A DNA stretch of 64,000 nt from Pseudomarimonas arenosa (GTDB lineage: Bacteria > Pseudomonadota > Gammaproteobacteria > Xanthomonadales > Xanthomonadaceae). Below are positions 20,348 to 29,592 of the stretch, piece after piece. Below the pieces are notes generated by a model. That model was given only the letters and a program-made list of their open reading frames with translations, had not been told where the DNA came from and did not search any database. How positions within the stretch are numbered: position 1 is the stretch's first letter; each line of letters starts with the position of its first letter. A program made the translations under genes and the position numbers. The DNA is taken from contig NZ_JACYTR010000010.1 of the NCBI RefSeq assembly GCF_014841215.1, positions 1-64,000 on the forward strand, written 5' to 3'.

Positions 20348-20423
20348 GATGTTGCCTTCTTAACTACAGAACCCGCCTCGCGGCGGAAAATCCTCACCCG
20401 CGACCAGGTGAGGGTTGGAAGCC

Positions 20424-20511
20424 GTGATTGGTCATTGGTGATTCGTGATTAGCAAGAGCAAGCGAGGCACGCCGTGCTCTTTCGAATCACCAATCACAAT
20501 TCACCAATCAC
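20424..20511. repeat. heptamer palindromic element, copy 4 (prs-rplY gap)
   Basis: The left arm is GTGATTG, GTCATTG, GTGATTC, GTGATTA (20424-20451). The right arm is GAATCAC, CAATCAC, AATTCAC, CAATCAC (20484-20511), ending 5 bases before the prs stop codon. The 32-bp centre has its own short inverted repeat (AGAGCA...TGCTCT). Nearby are a separate GC-rich hairpin at 20392-20413 (CCTCACC/GGTGAGG) and a smaller one just before it. Confidence 0.82.
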
Positions 20512-20516
20512 AGCCC

Positions 20517-21479
20517 TTAATCCACGTACAACGAGCTGACCGATTCGCCAAAGGCGATCCGGCGAATCGTTTCCGCCAGCAGCTCAGCGACGCTCAGCTG
20601 GCGGATCTTGCTGCAGCGACGCGCTTCGTCGCTGAGCGGAATGGTGTCGGTGACCACCAGTTCGTCGAGCTGCGACCCGGAAATGTTGCTGATCGCTGGC
20701 CCAGACAGCACCGGATGGGTGCAGTAAGCGACCACTTTGCGGGCGCCATGTTCCTTCAGCGCCGCGGCCGCTGCACACAAGGTTCCAGCGGTGTCGACGA
20801 TATCATCGACCAGCACGCAGTCCTTGCCGGAAACGTCGCCGATGATATTCATCACGGTGGCGACATTGGCGCGTGGACGGCGCTTGTCGATGATGGCGAG
20901 CTCGGCATCGTCCAATCGCTTGGCAATTGCTCGAGCGCGCACCACGCCACCGACGTCGGGGCTGACCACGATCAGGTTGTCGGTGCCGATGGAACGCCAG
21001 ATGTCAGCCAGCAACAGCGGCGAGGCATAGACATTGTCGACCGGGCAGTCGAAAAAGCCCTGAATCTGGTCGGCGTGAACATCGACCGTAAGCACCCGGT
21101 CGGTGGACACGGCGGTAAACATCTTGGCCGCGACCTTGGCCGTGATCGGCACTCGCGCCGAACGCGGACGACGATCCTGCCTGGCATAACCAAAGTACGG
21201 CACCACGGCGGTGACGCTGGCCGCCGACGCCCGCTTCAGCGCGTCAATCAGCACCAGCAACTCCATCATGTTTTCAGCGCTCGGTGCGCAGGTCGGCTGC
21301 ACAACGAAGACTTCCTGCCGACGCACGTTCTCTTCGATTTCGACCTGCACTTCGCCATCGGAAAAGCGACCCACCAGGGCTTTGCCCGGTCGAATCCCCA
21401 ACTCGCGACAGACGGCATGCGCCAGTGGCTTGTTGGCATTACCGGAGAAAACCAACAATCCGTCGGTGTTCATGGTCAT
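20517..21479 (-). CDS. prs: ribose-phosphate pyrophosphokinase
   Basis: The enzyme makes PRPP from ribose 5-phosphate and ATP for nucleotide, histidine and tryptophan synthesis. It has 320 residues. The PRPP-binding loop reads [13 protein letters not shown], and YFGYARQDR and the catalytic-flap region are present. Two ATG codons lie six bases apart (21479 and 21473) and either could be used. It lies directly downstream of tRNA-Gln and ispE, a common gammaproteobacterial order. Confidence 0.97.
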   Translation of the reverse strand: MTMNTDGLLVFSGNANKPLAHAVCRELGIRPGKALVGRFSDGEVQVEIEENVRRQEVFVVQPTCAPSAENMMELLVLIDALKRASAASVTAVVPYFGYARQDRRPRSARVPITAKVAAKMFTAVSTDRVLTVDVHADQIQGFFDCPVDNVYASPLLLADIWRSIGTDNLIVVSPDVGGVVRARAIAKRLDDAELAIIDKRRPRANVATVMNIIGDVSGKDCVLVDDIVDTAGTLCAAAAALKEHGARKVVAYCTHPVLSGPAISNISGSQLDELVVTDTIPLSDEARRCSKIRQLSVAELLAETIRRIAFGESVSSLYVD

Positions 21480-21518
21480 GATTGTCCCAGCCTCAGCGCT
21501 CGAAGAATTCGGCGAGAG

Positions 21519-21593
21519 TGGCTGGGGCGGCAGGATTCGAACCTGCGAATGCCGGAATCAAAATCCGGTGCCTTACCACTTGGCGACGCCCCA
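21519..21593 (-). tRNA. tRNA-Gln (TTG)
   Basis: A 75-nt tRNA runs from TGGGGCG to an encoded CCA. The anticodon loop TTTTGAT gives anticodon TTG. Its first 21 bases also encode the last residues and stop codon of ispE on the same strand. It lies between ispE and prs, a position often seen in this group. Confidence 0.96.
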
Positions 21594-22499
21594 CCAATCC
21601 CAATTTTGTGTTGTCTCGACCCGGCCCGCGGCTGCCGTCAAAGGCGCACTGTCCAGCTGCAGCATCAGCGGCGAGCGGTCTACGCCACGCGCGATGATGC
21701 AGCGCCCCAGCGCAGCCAAGGTTACCGCCGCGGCGTCGGCTTCTGCCCGCGATTCTACCCGCAGAAAACAGCCGCCGCCGGTTCCGGTCAGCCCGCCGAT
21801 GCCAAGTCGAGCGATGGCGTCCAGCGCCGCGGCGATGCGCGGAGCGCGCGATCGAAGCAGCGGTGCAAACGCATTTCGCCCGACCATGGACGAAACAAAG
21901 TCCGCCATTTTCAAGCCTGGTGCGTTTCTTGTCAATTCAGCGGACTGGAACAGGGCCGCGGTTTCACTGTGAACGGCGCAGTCCAGCAAGACATACCAGA
22001 ATTCCCCCAGGGTCATCGGCTGCAACACATCGCCCACGCCTTCGGCCCAGGCGCTGCGGCCGCGGACGAATACCGGCACATCAGCGCCGAGTTGCAACCC
22101 CAGTTCGGCCAGGGCGTCGATCGACCAATCCAGCGCCCAAAGGCGGTTCAAGGCGAGAAGGACGGTGGCCGCATCCGAGCTGCCGCCGCCAAAGCCCCCG
22201 CCCATGGGGATCTGCTTGAGAATGGCGATATCCGCGCCCAACCTTGCGCCAGACGCCGTTTGCAGCAAGCGCGCGGCGCGTACGGCGAGGTCATCGTCGA
22301 CAGGCACGCCCTCGGCCCCTGCCCGTCGCCGGCACTGACCGTCGGACCGTGGCCGCAAGGCTACAGTGTCGCCCCAGTCGAGCAACTGAAAGACGCTCTG
22401 CAGCAGGTGGTAGCCATCACTGCGCCGACCAGTAATCTGCAGCAGCAAGTTGAGCTTGGCCGGCGCCGGCCAAAGCGTCCACTGACTCGCGTCAGCCAT
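21573..22499 (-). CDS. ispE: 4-diphosphocytidyl-2-C-methyl-D-erythritol kinase
   Basis: IspE phosphorylates CDP-ME in the MEP isoprenoid pathway. The protein is 308 residues. PAPAKLNLLLQITGRRSDGYH near the N-terminus and the GHMP ATP motif MGGGFGGGSSDAA are clear. I chose ATG 22497-22499 (MADASQW), which overlaps the lolB end by 8 bases (ATGGCTGA); longer starts run back through lolB. The last codons and the TAA stop lie inside tRNA-Gln (21573-21593). The C-terminus is thus WGVAKW encoded by tRNA sequence. Confidence 0.95.
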   Translation of the reverse strand: MADASQWTLWPAPAKLNLLLQITGRRSDGYHLLQSVFQLLDWGDTVALRPRSDGQCRRRAGAEGVPVDDDLAVRAARLLQTASGARLGADIAILKQIPMGGGFGGGSSDAATVLLALNRLWALDWSIDALAELGLQLGADVPVFVRGRSAWAEGVGDVLQPMTLGEFWYVLLDCAVHSETAALFQSAELTRNAPGLKMADFVSSMVGRNAFAPLLRSRAPRIAAALDAIARLGIGGLTGTGGGCFLRVESRAEADAAAVTLAALGRCIIARGVDRSPLMLQLDSAPLTAAAGRVETTQNWDWWGVAKW

Positions 22500-23103
22500 G
22501 TTCAAACTGCCAGCGACTGGCGGCCAGCCGAACACGCTGATCGCCTCGACTGGCAAATACGCGCTTGGGCATCCGGCCGCTGGCGGTGTCCATCCACTCG
22601 CGGAATTCCACCGTCCAGCCCTGCTGTTCGATACGTGCCGGCCAGCCATCCTCGGCGAATTCGATTTGCGCCGGGCCCGGGGCACGCGCGCCGCGCACCC
22701 AATAGCGCAACGATGACAGCGGAATGTCCCACCCGACCGACTCACGCAGCAGGCGCTGTGGGTCTGGATCGCTCAGTGGCCCGCCCTCCAAACCCTCGAT
22801 CAGCGCACCCTGCTCTCTGACCTGCAATCGCCAGCTGCGGCCGGTGACGGGGGCGCGCAATTCAAAATCGGTGCCCTGTTCGTGCTCGACCCACAACACG
22901 GCCCCGGAGCCACCCTCACCGTTGGCAGAGACGGCGACCCGGCCACTCATGCGCCATCGGTCGTGCGCCTGCAGAGTCAATTCACGCTGCTGTTGCGCCT
23001 GCTCAGCCTGACTCGCCTCCACCCCACGAATCGGCGCCCGGGCACAGGCCACCAGCAAAAGCGCGAGTCCGGCCGCGCCCAACCACTCGAGGCGAAACCT
23101 CAC
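22492..23103 (-). CDS. lolB: outer-membrane lipoprotein LolB
   Basis: LolB receives lipoproteins from LolA and inserts them into the outer membrane. The 203-residue protein has a signal peptide ending in the lipobox LLVAC (Cys near residue 20) and the LolB-like segments DRWRMSGRVAVSANG and WVRGARAPG. The start is GTG, overlapping the TPR gene stop as GTGA. The gene order TPR-lolB-ispE-tRNA-Gln-prs is typical of gammaproteobacteria. Confidence 0.93.
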   Translation of the reverse strand: MRFRLEWLGAAGLALLLVACARAPIRGVEASQAEQAQQQRELTLQAHDRWRMSGRVAVSANGEGGSGAVLWVEHEQGTDFELRAPVTGRSWRLQVREQGALIEGLEGGPLSDPDPQRLLRESVGWDIPLSSLRYWVRGARAPGPAQIEFAEDGWPARIEQQGWTVEFREWMDTASGRMPKRVFASRGDQRVRLAASRWQFEHG

Positions 23104-24788
23104 AGCGGCTCACCGCGCGCTTGCAGTACTCGCTGCAGGCCACGGTTATCTGCATCGATTTCGTGACCCAAACGCCACACCGAGCGCGCCTCGTCATGCT
23201 CGCCCAGCAGCCACAGGGCTTCGCCCAAGTGTGCTGCGACTTCCGCATCGCGCTGCAACTCAAAGGCCCGACGCAAATGCGGAAGACCCTGTTCGGGCTT
23301 GCCCAGGCGCACCAGGACCCAGCCCATCGAATCAATGATGGCCGGGTTGTCCGGCTGCATGTTGAGCGCCCGTTCGATCAGGGCACGGGCCTCTTCGAGC
23401 TGATCGGTGCGATCGGCCAGGGTGTAGCCGAGCGCATTCAAGCCGTTGGGGTTGTCAGGATCAAGCTCCACCACACGCCGCAGATCCCTCACTGCATCGT
23501 CGACCCGATCGACGCTTTCAAAATGCAAAGCACGGGCATAAAGCAGACTGGGTTCGTCCTCAAACACCGCCAGCCCGCGTCGATACGCATCCAGCGCCAG
23601 CTCGTAGCGCCCAGCCGCGGTGGCCAGTTCGGCCTCAAGCTGATAGGCGCTGATGGCGACTGCGCCATCATCCAGCTCCGTTTGCTGCAAGTCGGTGAGG
23701 ATCTTCAGCGCCTCATCAAGATCGCCGCGCTTGTTGGCCAGCACCGCCAGGCGCAGTTCCGCGCGCGGCCGCTGATCGGGATCCTGCACACCCTCGAACC
23801 AGCGGCGCGCCTCGGCATCCAGCTCGAGGACCTCGGCCAGCTGACCAAGTAGCATGCGTCGCGCCGGCGAAAGGTCCTCGCTCTCGCTGCGCTGTTTCAT
23901 TTCCTGATACAGGGCGGTCAGACCCGCATTGCCATCGAGCCGCGACAGGAAGGCTGCGCGTGCAGCGAAGGTGTCATCGGTCTGTGCCCCACCCGACAGC
24001 GCCTGCGCGGCGGCTTCGGCATCACCCAGTCCCGCCAGCAAGCCGGCCGCCGCCAATCGCATGTCCGACGGCAAGCCCGGCAAGGCCAGTGCCTGCTCAA
24101 TCGACCGGCGCGCGGCCGCCTCATCGCCCGCTTTGCGCATGGCTTCGGAATGCCACAGCCAGGCCCGCGCCTCCTGCGGGAAGCGGCTCACCGCCAGCTC
24201 GGCGACTCGCTTGACCGTGCCGGCGAGGGCCAGGCGATCGGCCAGACCGCCGACCGCCAGAAGCGCATCTGGGCTGGCCAGCACGGATTCGGCCTCGATC
24301 ATCTGTGGCAACAGGGCCGGACTCAGCAGCGAGTCCTGGTTTGCCGCCAGGGCCTGCAGCACGTCCTTCCAGCCCTGTTCGAGCTGCAGCAGGCGCTGCA
24401 GGGCCGACTCGGCCGGCTTCATTTCGCCGCGCCGAAGAGCCAGCCCCAACTCAATCCGGGCCAGCCCCTCGGCTGCCGGCGCCAGCGCCCGCCAGCGTTT
24501 CAGCGATTTCTCGGCAAGCTCGGCATCATCGATCAATAGCGCCAGGCGCGAGGCACGTTCAGCGACACGCGGATCGCTACTGAGTTCGGAGGCGCGGGCA
24601 TAGGCGACGGCGGCCTCTTCGTTGCGCCCGGCCTGCAGCGCAAACTCAGCCTCCATCAGCGGCTGCAGGTACAGATCGGAGTCGGCGCCGTGCAGCGCAC
24701 CCAGGTAGAATAAGAGTCCAGCCGCCAAGCCGGCAGCCGCTGTCGCTTTTCGCCCACGCCCGCCGCCACTACCTTTCGTCAATTGCAT
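23100..24788 (-). CDS. exported or membrane-anchored TPR-repeat protein
   Basis: The 562-residue protein starts with a basic stretch and one hydrophobic segment (about residues 17-32), so it is exported or membrane-anchored. The rest is helical with tetratricopeptide-type repeats, clearest at the C-terminus (NPNGLNALGYTLADRTDQL, NPAIIDSMGWVLVRLGKPEQ, HLGEALWLLGEHDEA). Such TPR genes commonly precede lolB in this group. No catalytic motif is seen. A scaffolding role in envelope or lipoprotein handling is inferred only from its overlap with lolB. Confidence 0.85.
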   Translation of the reverse strand: MQLTKGSGGGRGRKATAAAGLAAGLLFYLGALHGADSDLYLQPLMEAEFALQAGRNEEAAVAYARASELSSDPRVAERASRLALLIDDAELAEKSLKRWRALAPAAEGLARIELGLALRRGEMKPAESALQRLLQLEQGWKDVLQALAANQDSLLSPALLPQMIEAESVLASPDALLAVGGLADRLALAGTVKRVAELAVSRFPQEARAWLWHSEAMRKAGDEAAARRSIEQALALPGLPSDMRLAAAGLLAGLGDAEAAAQALSGGAQTDDTFAARAAFLSRLDGNAGLTALYQEMKQRSESEDLSPARRMLLGQLAEVLELDAEARRWFEGVQDPDQRPRAELRLAVLANKRGDLDEALKILTDLQQTELDDGAVAISAYQLEAELATAAGRYELALDAYRRGLAVFEDEPSLLYARALHFESVDRVDDAVRDLRRVVELDPDNPNGLNALGYTLADRTDQLEEARALIERALNMQPDNPAIIDSMGWVLVRLGKPEQGLPHLRRAFELQRDAEVAAHLGEALWLLGEHDEARSVWRLGHEIDADNRGLQRVLQARGEPL

Positions 24789-24860
24789 TTGAAAGCCGTA
24801 TCGAAAACCAGACTCGTTGCGCTCTTAAGTGTACCCGAAGCTTTCTGACTCGCTCGCCGC

Positions 24861-26165
24861 ATGCCGCTACTCGCTCTTGGCTTGAACCACGCCACCGCTC
24901 CTCTCGACCTGCGCGAGCGCGTCGCTGTGGCCGAGCGTGAGTGCGCCGCAGCCACGGCCGAGCTGGCGCGTCAGCCCGGCGTTCGCGAGGCGGCGGTGAT
25001 TTCGACCTGCAATCGCACCGAGATCTACTGCGCCGTGGAAGAGGGCGCCGAATCGACGCCGGCGCAGTGGCTCAGTACGCGCAACCAGCTCGATCCGGCC
25101 ACCCTCGATAGCTACCTTTACCGGCACTACGATGCAGCAGCCGTGCGGCATCTGTTCCGCGTCGCCACGGGCCTCGATTCGATGGTGCTGGGCGAGCCGC
25201 AAATCCTCGGCCAGGTGAAGTCTGCCTACCACGCTGCACGCGACGCCGGCAGCCTGCAGGCCCCCCTTGATCGTCTGTTTCAGCACGCGTTTTCGGTCGC
25301 CAAACGGATTCGTACCGATACCCAGATCGGCGCCCACCCGGTGTCGATCGCATTTGCCGCCGTGCGCCTGGCGCAACAAGTGTTCAGCGAGCTGGACCGT
25401 GCCACGGTACTGCTGATTGGCGCTGGCGACACCATCGAACTGGCGGCCCGGCACCTGGCCGAACAGGGCGCCAAGCGGCTGCTGGTAGCGAATCGCACGC
25501 TCGGGCATGCACAGAATCTGGCCAGCCGATTCGGTGGCTATGCCCTGCCCTTGGCGGAACTCGGCCGTCATCTGCCGGAGGCCGACATCGTTTTCTCCGC
25601 GACTGCCAGCCCGACACCGGTGGTCACGGCCGATATGGTGCGGCAGGCATTGAAGGCACGCCGCCACCGACCGATGCTGATGCTCGACCTTGCCGTCCCG
25701 CGCGACATCGATGCCGCCACAGCAAAACTGGATGATGTGTTCCTCTACACCGTGGACGATCTCGATCAGGTGATCGAAGACAACCGACGATCGCGCCGGG
25801 AAGCGGCCGAACAGGCCGAGGCGATCATCGCGTTGCAGGTCGAGCACTTCATGGGCTGGTGGCGTGCCACCGATCGCCATGACGTGCTGCGCGAGCTGCG
25901 TCTGCGTGCCGAGCAGGAGCGCGACCTCGCACTGGGCAAAGCGCTGGAGGCGCTGCGAGGCGGCAAGTCTGCCGAGCTGGTGCTGCAACAATTTGCCCAC
26001 GCCTTAACCAACAAATTCCTCCACGCCCCAAGCGCCGCCCTGCGCGGCGCGGCGATGCGAGGCGACCTCGACTTGCTGCAGGCGGCCGCCCGTCTGCACG
26101 CACTTTCAGACGACACGGGCAGCACGCCCGGCAAGGACGCAGATGACACCGGGCATACGTCGTAA
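24861..26165 (+). CDS. hemA: glutamyl-tRNA reductase
   Basis: HemA reduces glutamyl-tRNA to glutamate-1-semialdehyde, the first step of the C5 haem pathway. The protein is 434 residues. The catalytic Cys50 is in [13 protein letters not shown], and the nucleotide-binding segment reads [14 protein letters not shown]. It is transcribed divergently from the TPR gene across 72 bp and overlaps prfA by 23 bp, the usual hemA-prfA pair. Confidence 0.97.
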   Translation: MPLLALGLNHATAPLDLRERVAVAERECAAATAELARQPGVREAAVISTCNRTEIYCAVEEGAESTPAQWLSTRNQLDPATLDSYLYRHYDAAAVRHLFRVATGLDSMVLGEPQILGQVKSAYHAARDAGSLQAPLDRLFQHAFSVAKRIRTDTQIGAHPVSIAFAAVRLAQQVFSELDRATVLLIGAGDTIELAARHLAEQGAKRLLVANRTLGHAQNLASRFGGYALPLAELGRHLPEADIVFSATASPTPVVTADMVRQALKARRHRPMLMLDLAVPRDIDAATAKLDDVFLYTVDDLDQVIEDNRRSRREAAEQAEAIIALQVEHFMGWWRATDRHDVLRELRLRAEQERDLALGKALEALRGGKSAELVLQQFAHALTNKFLHAPSAALRGAAMRGDLDLLQAAARLHALSDDTGSTPGKDADDTGHTS

Positions 26166-27222
26166 GCTCGAAGCATTGGCCGAGCGCCACGAGGAAGTGG
26201 GCCGCTTGCTGGCAGATCCTGAGGCCAGTGCCGACCCGAATCGCTTCAGATCCTTGTCGCGCGAGTACGCCAGGCTGGAGCCGGTCACCCATAGTTTGCG
26301 CGAGCATGAACAGGCCCGCCGCGAACTCGATGCTGCATTGGCGATGCGCAACGACCCGGAAATGGCTGAACTGGCCGAGGACGAAATCGCCGCGCAGACT
26401 GCTAGATTGGCCACGCTGGATCATCAGCTGCATCTGCAGTTGCTGCCTGAAGATCCGCGCGATCAAGCCAACCTGTACCTGGAAATCCGCGCCGGCACCG
26501 GTGGTGATGAAGCCGCCATCTTTGCCGGCGACCTGTTCCGCATGTACAGCCGCTACGCCGAGCAGCAGCGCTGGAAAGTCGAACTTATCTCGGCCAACCC
26601 AGGTGAACACGGCGGGTTCAAGGAAGTGGTGGCACGCATCGAAGGCGCCGGCGCCTACTCCAAACTGAAATTCGAGTCGGGCACGCATCGGGTGCAGCGG
26701 GTACCGGCCACCGAGTCGCAAGGGCGCATCCACACCTCCGCCGCCACGGTGGCCATCCTGCCGGAAATGGAGGATATCGAGGATATCGAGGTCAAAGATT
26801 CGGACCTCAAGGTGGATACGTTTCGCGCCAGCGGCGCCGGTGGTCAGCACGTCAACAAGACCGACTCAGCCATTCGCATGACGCACTTGCCAAGCGGCAT
26901 CGTGGTCGAGTGTCAGGACGAACGCAGCCAGCACAAGAACCGCGCGCGCGCGCTGTCCCTGTTGAAGGCGCGACTGCTGGATGAGCAGCGCAGTCAGCAG
27001 GTCGCCGCGCAAGCCGAATCGCGTCGCCTGCAGGTCGGATCGGGTGACCGCAGCCAGCGCATTCGCACCTACAACTACCCGCAAGGCAGAATCACTGATC
27101 ATCGAGTAGAAGGGCTCACCTTGTACTCGCTGCCGGAGATTGTCGCAGGCGACCTCGGCCCCTTGATCGAACGGCTCACGCGCGAACATCAGGCCGATAT
27201 GCTCGCGGCACTCAGCGAATAG
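26143..27222 (+). CDS. prfA: peptide chain release factor 1
   Basis: RF1 reads UAA and UAG stop codons and triggers peptide release. The 359 residues include the PAT codon-recognition tripeptide (about residues 188-190, in [10 protein letters not shown]) and the catalytic GGQ (about residues 234-236, in [16 protein letters not shown]). The start overlaps the hemA 3' end by 23 bp. There is no prmC after it; instead a structured repeat begins 18 bp after the stop. Confidence 0.97.
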   Translation: MTPGIRRKLEALAERHEEVGRLLADPEASADPNRFRSLSREYARLEPVTHSLREHEQARRELDAALAMRNDPEMAELAEDEIAAQTARLATLDHQLHLQLLPEDPRDQANLYLEIRAGTGGDEAAIFAGDLFRMYSRYAEQQRWKVELISANPGEHGGFKEVVARIEGAGAYSKLKFESGTHRVQRVPATESQGRIHTSAATVAILPEMEDIEDIEVKDSDLKVDTFRASGAGGQHVNKTDSAIRMTHLPSGIVVECQDERSQHKNRARALSLLKARLLDEQRSQQVAAQAESRRLQVGSGDRSQRIRTYNYPQGRITDHRVEGLTLYSLPEIVAGDLGPLIERLTREHQADMLAALSE

Positions 27223-27239
27223 ACCCCACCCATGGCCCA

Positions 27240-27435
27240 GGAATCTCTGAACAAAATCAGAGATTCGCGCGGTGCAAAGGATGCACCGTCGCGATCAACA
27301 ACGTAAGTTATTGATCAGCGCGTTCGAGCGAAGCTCGACGCAGCCGCGAAGCGGCCGAAACCGAGCTCGAACTCGGCGCGTCTGAAGAGTCCAGGATGGA
27401 CTCGTTCAGACCTTCTCCAACAGGCTGCTGAGACT
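27240..27435 (+). repeat. structured interspersed repeat of about 200 bp, copy A
   Basis: This element starts 18 bp after the prfA stop and has a second copy in the same orientation at 35336-35539. It contains successive hairpins: GAATCTCTGA/TCAGAGATTC (27241-27266, perfect), GGTGCA/TGCACC (27271-27287), and a nested TCTGAA-GAGTCC...GGACTC-TTCAGA (27381-27410). An identical stretch, CGATCAACAACGTAAGT, is shared by both copies. No reading frame is conserved between the copies. It may be a mobile repeat or a structured RNA. Confidence 0.85.
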
Positions 27436-27594
27436 GATTTCAGCGGCCTGTGGAGGCGCACCATGGATGCGTGTGCGGAAATTGAACACGGCAAGTGTCT
27501 GATTTCCGACAAAGGTGGCGCGGCCATGCCGCGACCGTTTGCACTGAAATCCGCCAGGATGGGGGTATTTCAGCAACCTGCGAAGGAGGCGGCG

Positions 27595-28068
27595 ATGACC
27601 GAGTTTCGAGTACGCAAGGCGACCCTGGACGACCTGTCGGTGCTGGTGCAACTTTTCGACGCCTATCGAGTGTTCTACGAGCAGGCCAGCGACCCGGCGC
27701 GGGCAAAGGAATTTCTGCAACAACGACTGCACGGTCAGGATTCGGTGATCCTGTTGGCTGAGGACGCGAGCGGCCAAGCAGCTGGCTTCGTACAGATGTT
27801 CCCGTCATTCAGTTCGGTCAGCGCAGCGCGCATCTGGATACTGAACGATCTATTCGTCTCACCGACTCATCGCAAGCGCGGCGTTGGCCGTGCCCTGCTT
27901 GGCGCGGCGGAGCAGTTCGGCCTGGACGACGGCGCGCACTGCCTGAAGCTCGAAACCCACCGCACCAATACCGTTGCGCAGGCGTTGTACGTGGAGCAGG
28001 GTTGGGAGGAAGATCGCGAGTTCTGCACCTATTACTTTCCGCTGCACCCAAGCGAAGCCCAGCCATGA
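27595..28068 (+). CDS. GNAT-family N-acetyltransferase
   Basis: This 157-residue protein has the GNAT fold: an N-terminal strand FRVRKATLDDLSVLVQLF, the V/L-rich strand ARIWILNDLFVSP and the acetyl-CoA loop RKRGVGRALLGAA (Q/RxxGxG/A). The substrate is unknown. I chose ATG 27595 because AAGGAGG lies 7 bases upstream. An in-frame start at 27463 lies in sequence just after the repeat and lacks support. It overlaps moaB by 4 bp (ATGA), so the two genes are probably co-translated. Confidence 0.88.
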   Translation: MTEFRVRKATLDDLSVLVQLFDAYRVFYEQASDPARAKEFLQQRLHGQDSVILLAEDASGQAAGFVQMFPSFSSVSAARIWILNDLFVSPTHRKRGVGRALLGAAEQFGLDDGAHCLKLETHRTNTVAQALYVEQGWEEDREFCTYYFPLHPSEAQP

Positions 28069-28580
28069 GCGAACTGCCACGCAGCCTGTCCATCGCCGTG
28101 CTCTGCGTCTCCGACTCGCGCACCCTGGAGAACGACAGCTCTGGCCGCTATCTGACCGATGCATTGCAGGCGGCGGGCCACCAGCTATATACACACGAAA
28201 TCTGCCGCGATGACCGCTACCGCATTCGCGCCATCGTAGCCACCTGGATTGCCGATCCCACGGTGGATGCAGTACTGATCACCGGCGGCACCGGCTTTAC
28301 CGGCCGCGACAGTACGCCCGAGGCAGTGGCGCCGCTGCTGGACAAGGAGATGCCCGGCTTCGGCGAGATGTTCCGCATGCTGAGTTGGCATGAGATCGGC
28401 ACCTCCACCATGCAGTCGCGTGCCTTCGCCGGCCTGGCCAACAAGACCTTCGTCTTCTGTCTGCCGGGCTCAAGCTCGGCCTGTCGGCTGGCCTGGGAAC
28501 AACTCATTCGTGCCCAGTTCGACGGCACCACCAAACCTTGCAATCTGGTCGGGCTGATGCCGAGGCTCGACGAGCGCTAG
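28065..28580 (+). CDS. moaB: molybdenum cofactor biosynthesis protein MoaB
   Basis: MoaB belongs to the MogA/MoaB family, which binds or adenylylates molybdopterin. The protein is 171 residues. The conserved [17 protein letters not shown] and the C-terminal GSSSAC loop ([13 protein letters not shown]) are visible. The start ATG 28065 overlaps the acetyltransferase stop. No other moa genes are in the window, so the link to cofactor synthesis rests on family alone. Confidence 0.9.
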   Translation: MSELPRSLSIAVLCVSDSRTLENDSSGRYLTDALQAAGHQLYTHEICRDDRYRIRAIVATWIADPTVDAVLITGGTGFTGRDSTPEAVAPLLDKEMPGFGEMFRMLSWHEIGTSTMQSRAFAGLANKTFVFCLPGSSSACRLAWEQLIRAQFDGTTKPCNLVGLMPRLDER

Positions 28581-28609
28581 CCATTCTGAATGCACCGCCG
28601 GAGGGGGCC

Positions 28610-29389
28610 ATGGGCAAGCTGAAAAAGAAAGAGTATCTGGCGATGCTGGAGACCATGCAGGTGGAGCTGAACGCCCTGCATCGCTGGCTGCAGCACACTG
28701 GCAAGCGATTGATGGTGCTGGTCGAAGGGCGCGACACGGCAGGAAAGGGCGGCGTCATTTCCGCCATCGCCGATTGTCTCAATCCGCGGCAGTGCCGGGT
28801 GGTAGCCCTGCCCAAACCCACCGAACGCGAACGCAGTCAGTGGTATTTCCAGCGTTATGTCAGCCATTTTCCAGCCGCCGGCGAAATCGTGCTGTTTGAT
28901 CGCAGTTGGTACAACCGCGCTGGCGTCGAAAAGGTCATGGGTTACTGCAGCGAAGATGAGTATCAGCACTTCATTGCACAGGTGCCGGTATTCGAGCAGC
29001 TATTGATCGACGACGGCATCCTGCTGTTCAAGTACTGGCTGTCGGTCGACCAGTCCAAGCAGGAGGAACGCTTCACCGAGCGGGCCTCGGACCCGCTGAA
29101 GCGCTGGAAACTGTCGCCCATCGACCTCAAGGCACGGGAAAAGTATCGCGAGTACGGCGACGCGCGCGACGCCATGTTCAAGCGCACCCACACCAAACAC
29201 GCGCCCTGGACCGTAGTCGACTTCAATGATCAGAAACGTGGTCGACTGGTGTTGATCCGCGACCTGCTCGACCGAGTGCCGGATATCAAGCTGGAAGATC
29301 AACCCTTGCTGTTGCCGCCTCTGGCCAGAGAGCCGGAGAAGGAACGCTTCAAGGGGCCCTGCAAACCGATCCGCAACGGCGCGTCATAG
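28610..29389 (+). CDS. ppk2: polyphosphate kinase 2 (class I)
   Basis: PPK2 enzymes transfer phosphate between polyphosphate and nucleotides, usually making NTP or NDP from polyP. The 259-residue protein has the Walker A motif VEGRDTAGKGG (about residues 39-49) and the Walker B region LFDRSWYNRAGVE, in the single-domain class I arrangement. I chose ATG 28610 (MGKLKKKEYL), preceded by GGAGGGG. A longer frame would overlap moaB. It lies 29 bp after moaB. Nucleotide preference cannot be read from sequence. Confidence 0.94.
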   Translation: MGKLKKKEYLAMLETMQVELNALHRWLQHTGKRLMVLVEGRDTAGKGGVISAIADCLNPRQCRVVALPKPTERERSQWYFQRYVSHFPAAGEIVLFDRSWYNRAGVEKVMGYCSEDEYQHFIAQVPVFEQLLIDDGILLFKYWLSVDQSKQEERFTERASDPLKRWKLSPIDLKAREKYREYGDARDAMFKRTHTKHAPWTVVDFNDQKRGRLVLIRDLLDRVPDIKLEDQPLLLPPLAREPEKERFKGPCKPIRNGAS

Positions 29390-29592
29390 CGAATCAAAGG
29401 CCCACGCCAGATTGCAACGACTAACGAAAGCAGGTGCATATGGCAGCGACCCAGGTCGCGCACGGGAATGCATGCCTACGTGTTAAATTCCCGAGAGATC
29501 GCTCGGCAGGCTGACGGCATCGACTGCGCTCAGCACGGGGATTTTCGCTAGCCTGTTGCACCCAAAGTTGCGGTACGTCTGGAGCCAACGCA

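Noticed and set aside
20445-22820. Plus-strand frame of about 790 codons opposite prs, tRNA-Gln and ispE
   Set aside because: It runs antisense through two known genes and a tRNA and is compositionally a shadow.
27463-27594. 44-residue N-terminal extension of the acetyltransferase
   Set aside because: It has no similarity to GNAT proteins and begins beside the repeat, whereas the internal ATG at 27595 has a near-perfect ribosome site.
29390-29592. 203-bp gap before the kinase gene as a possible small gene or RNA
   Set aside because: No frame with a ribosome site and no strong hairpin or clear promoter was seen.
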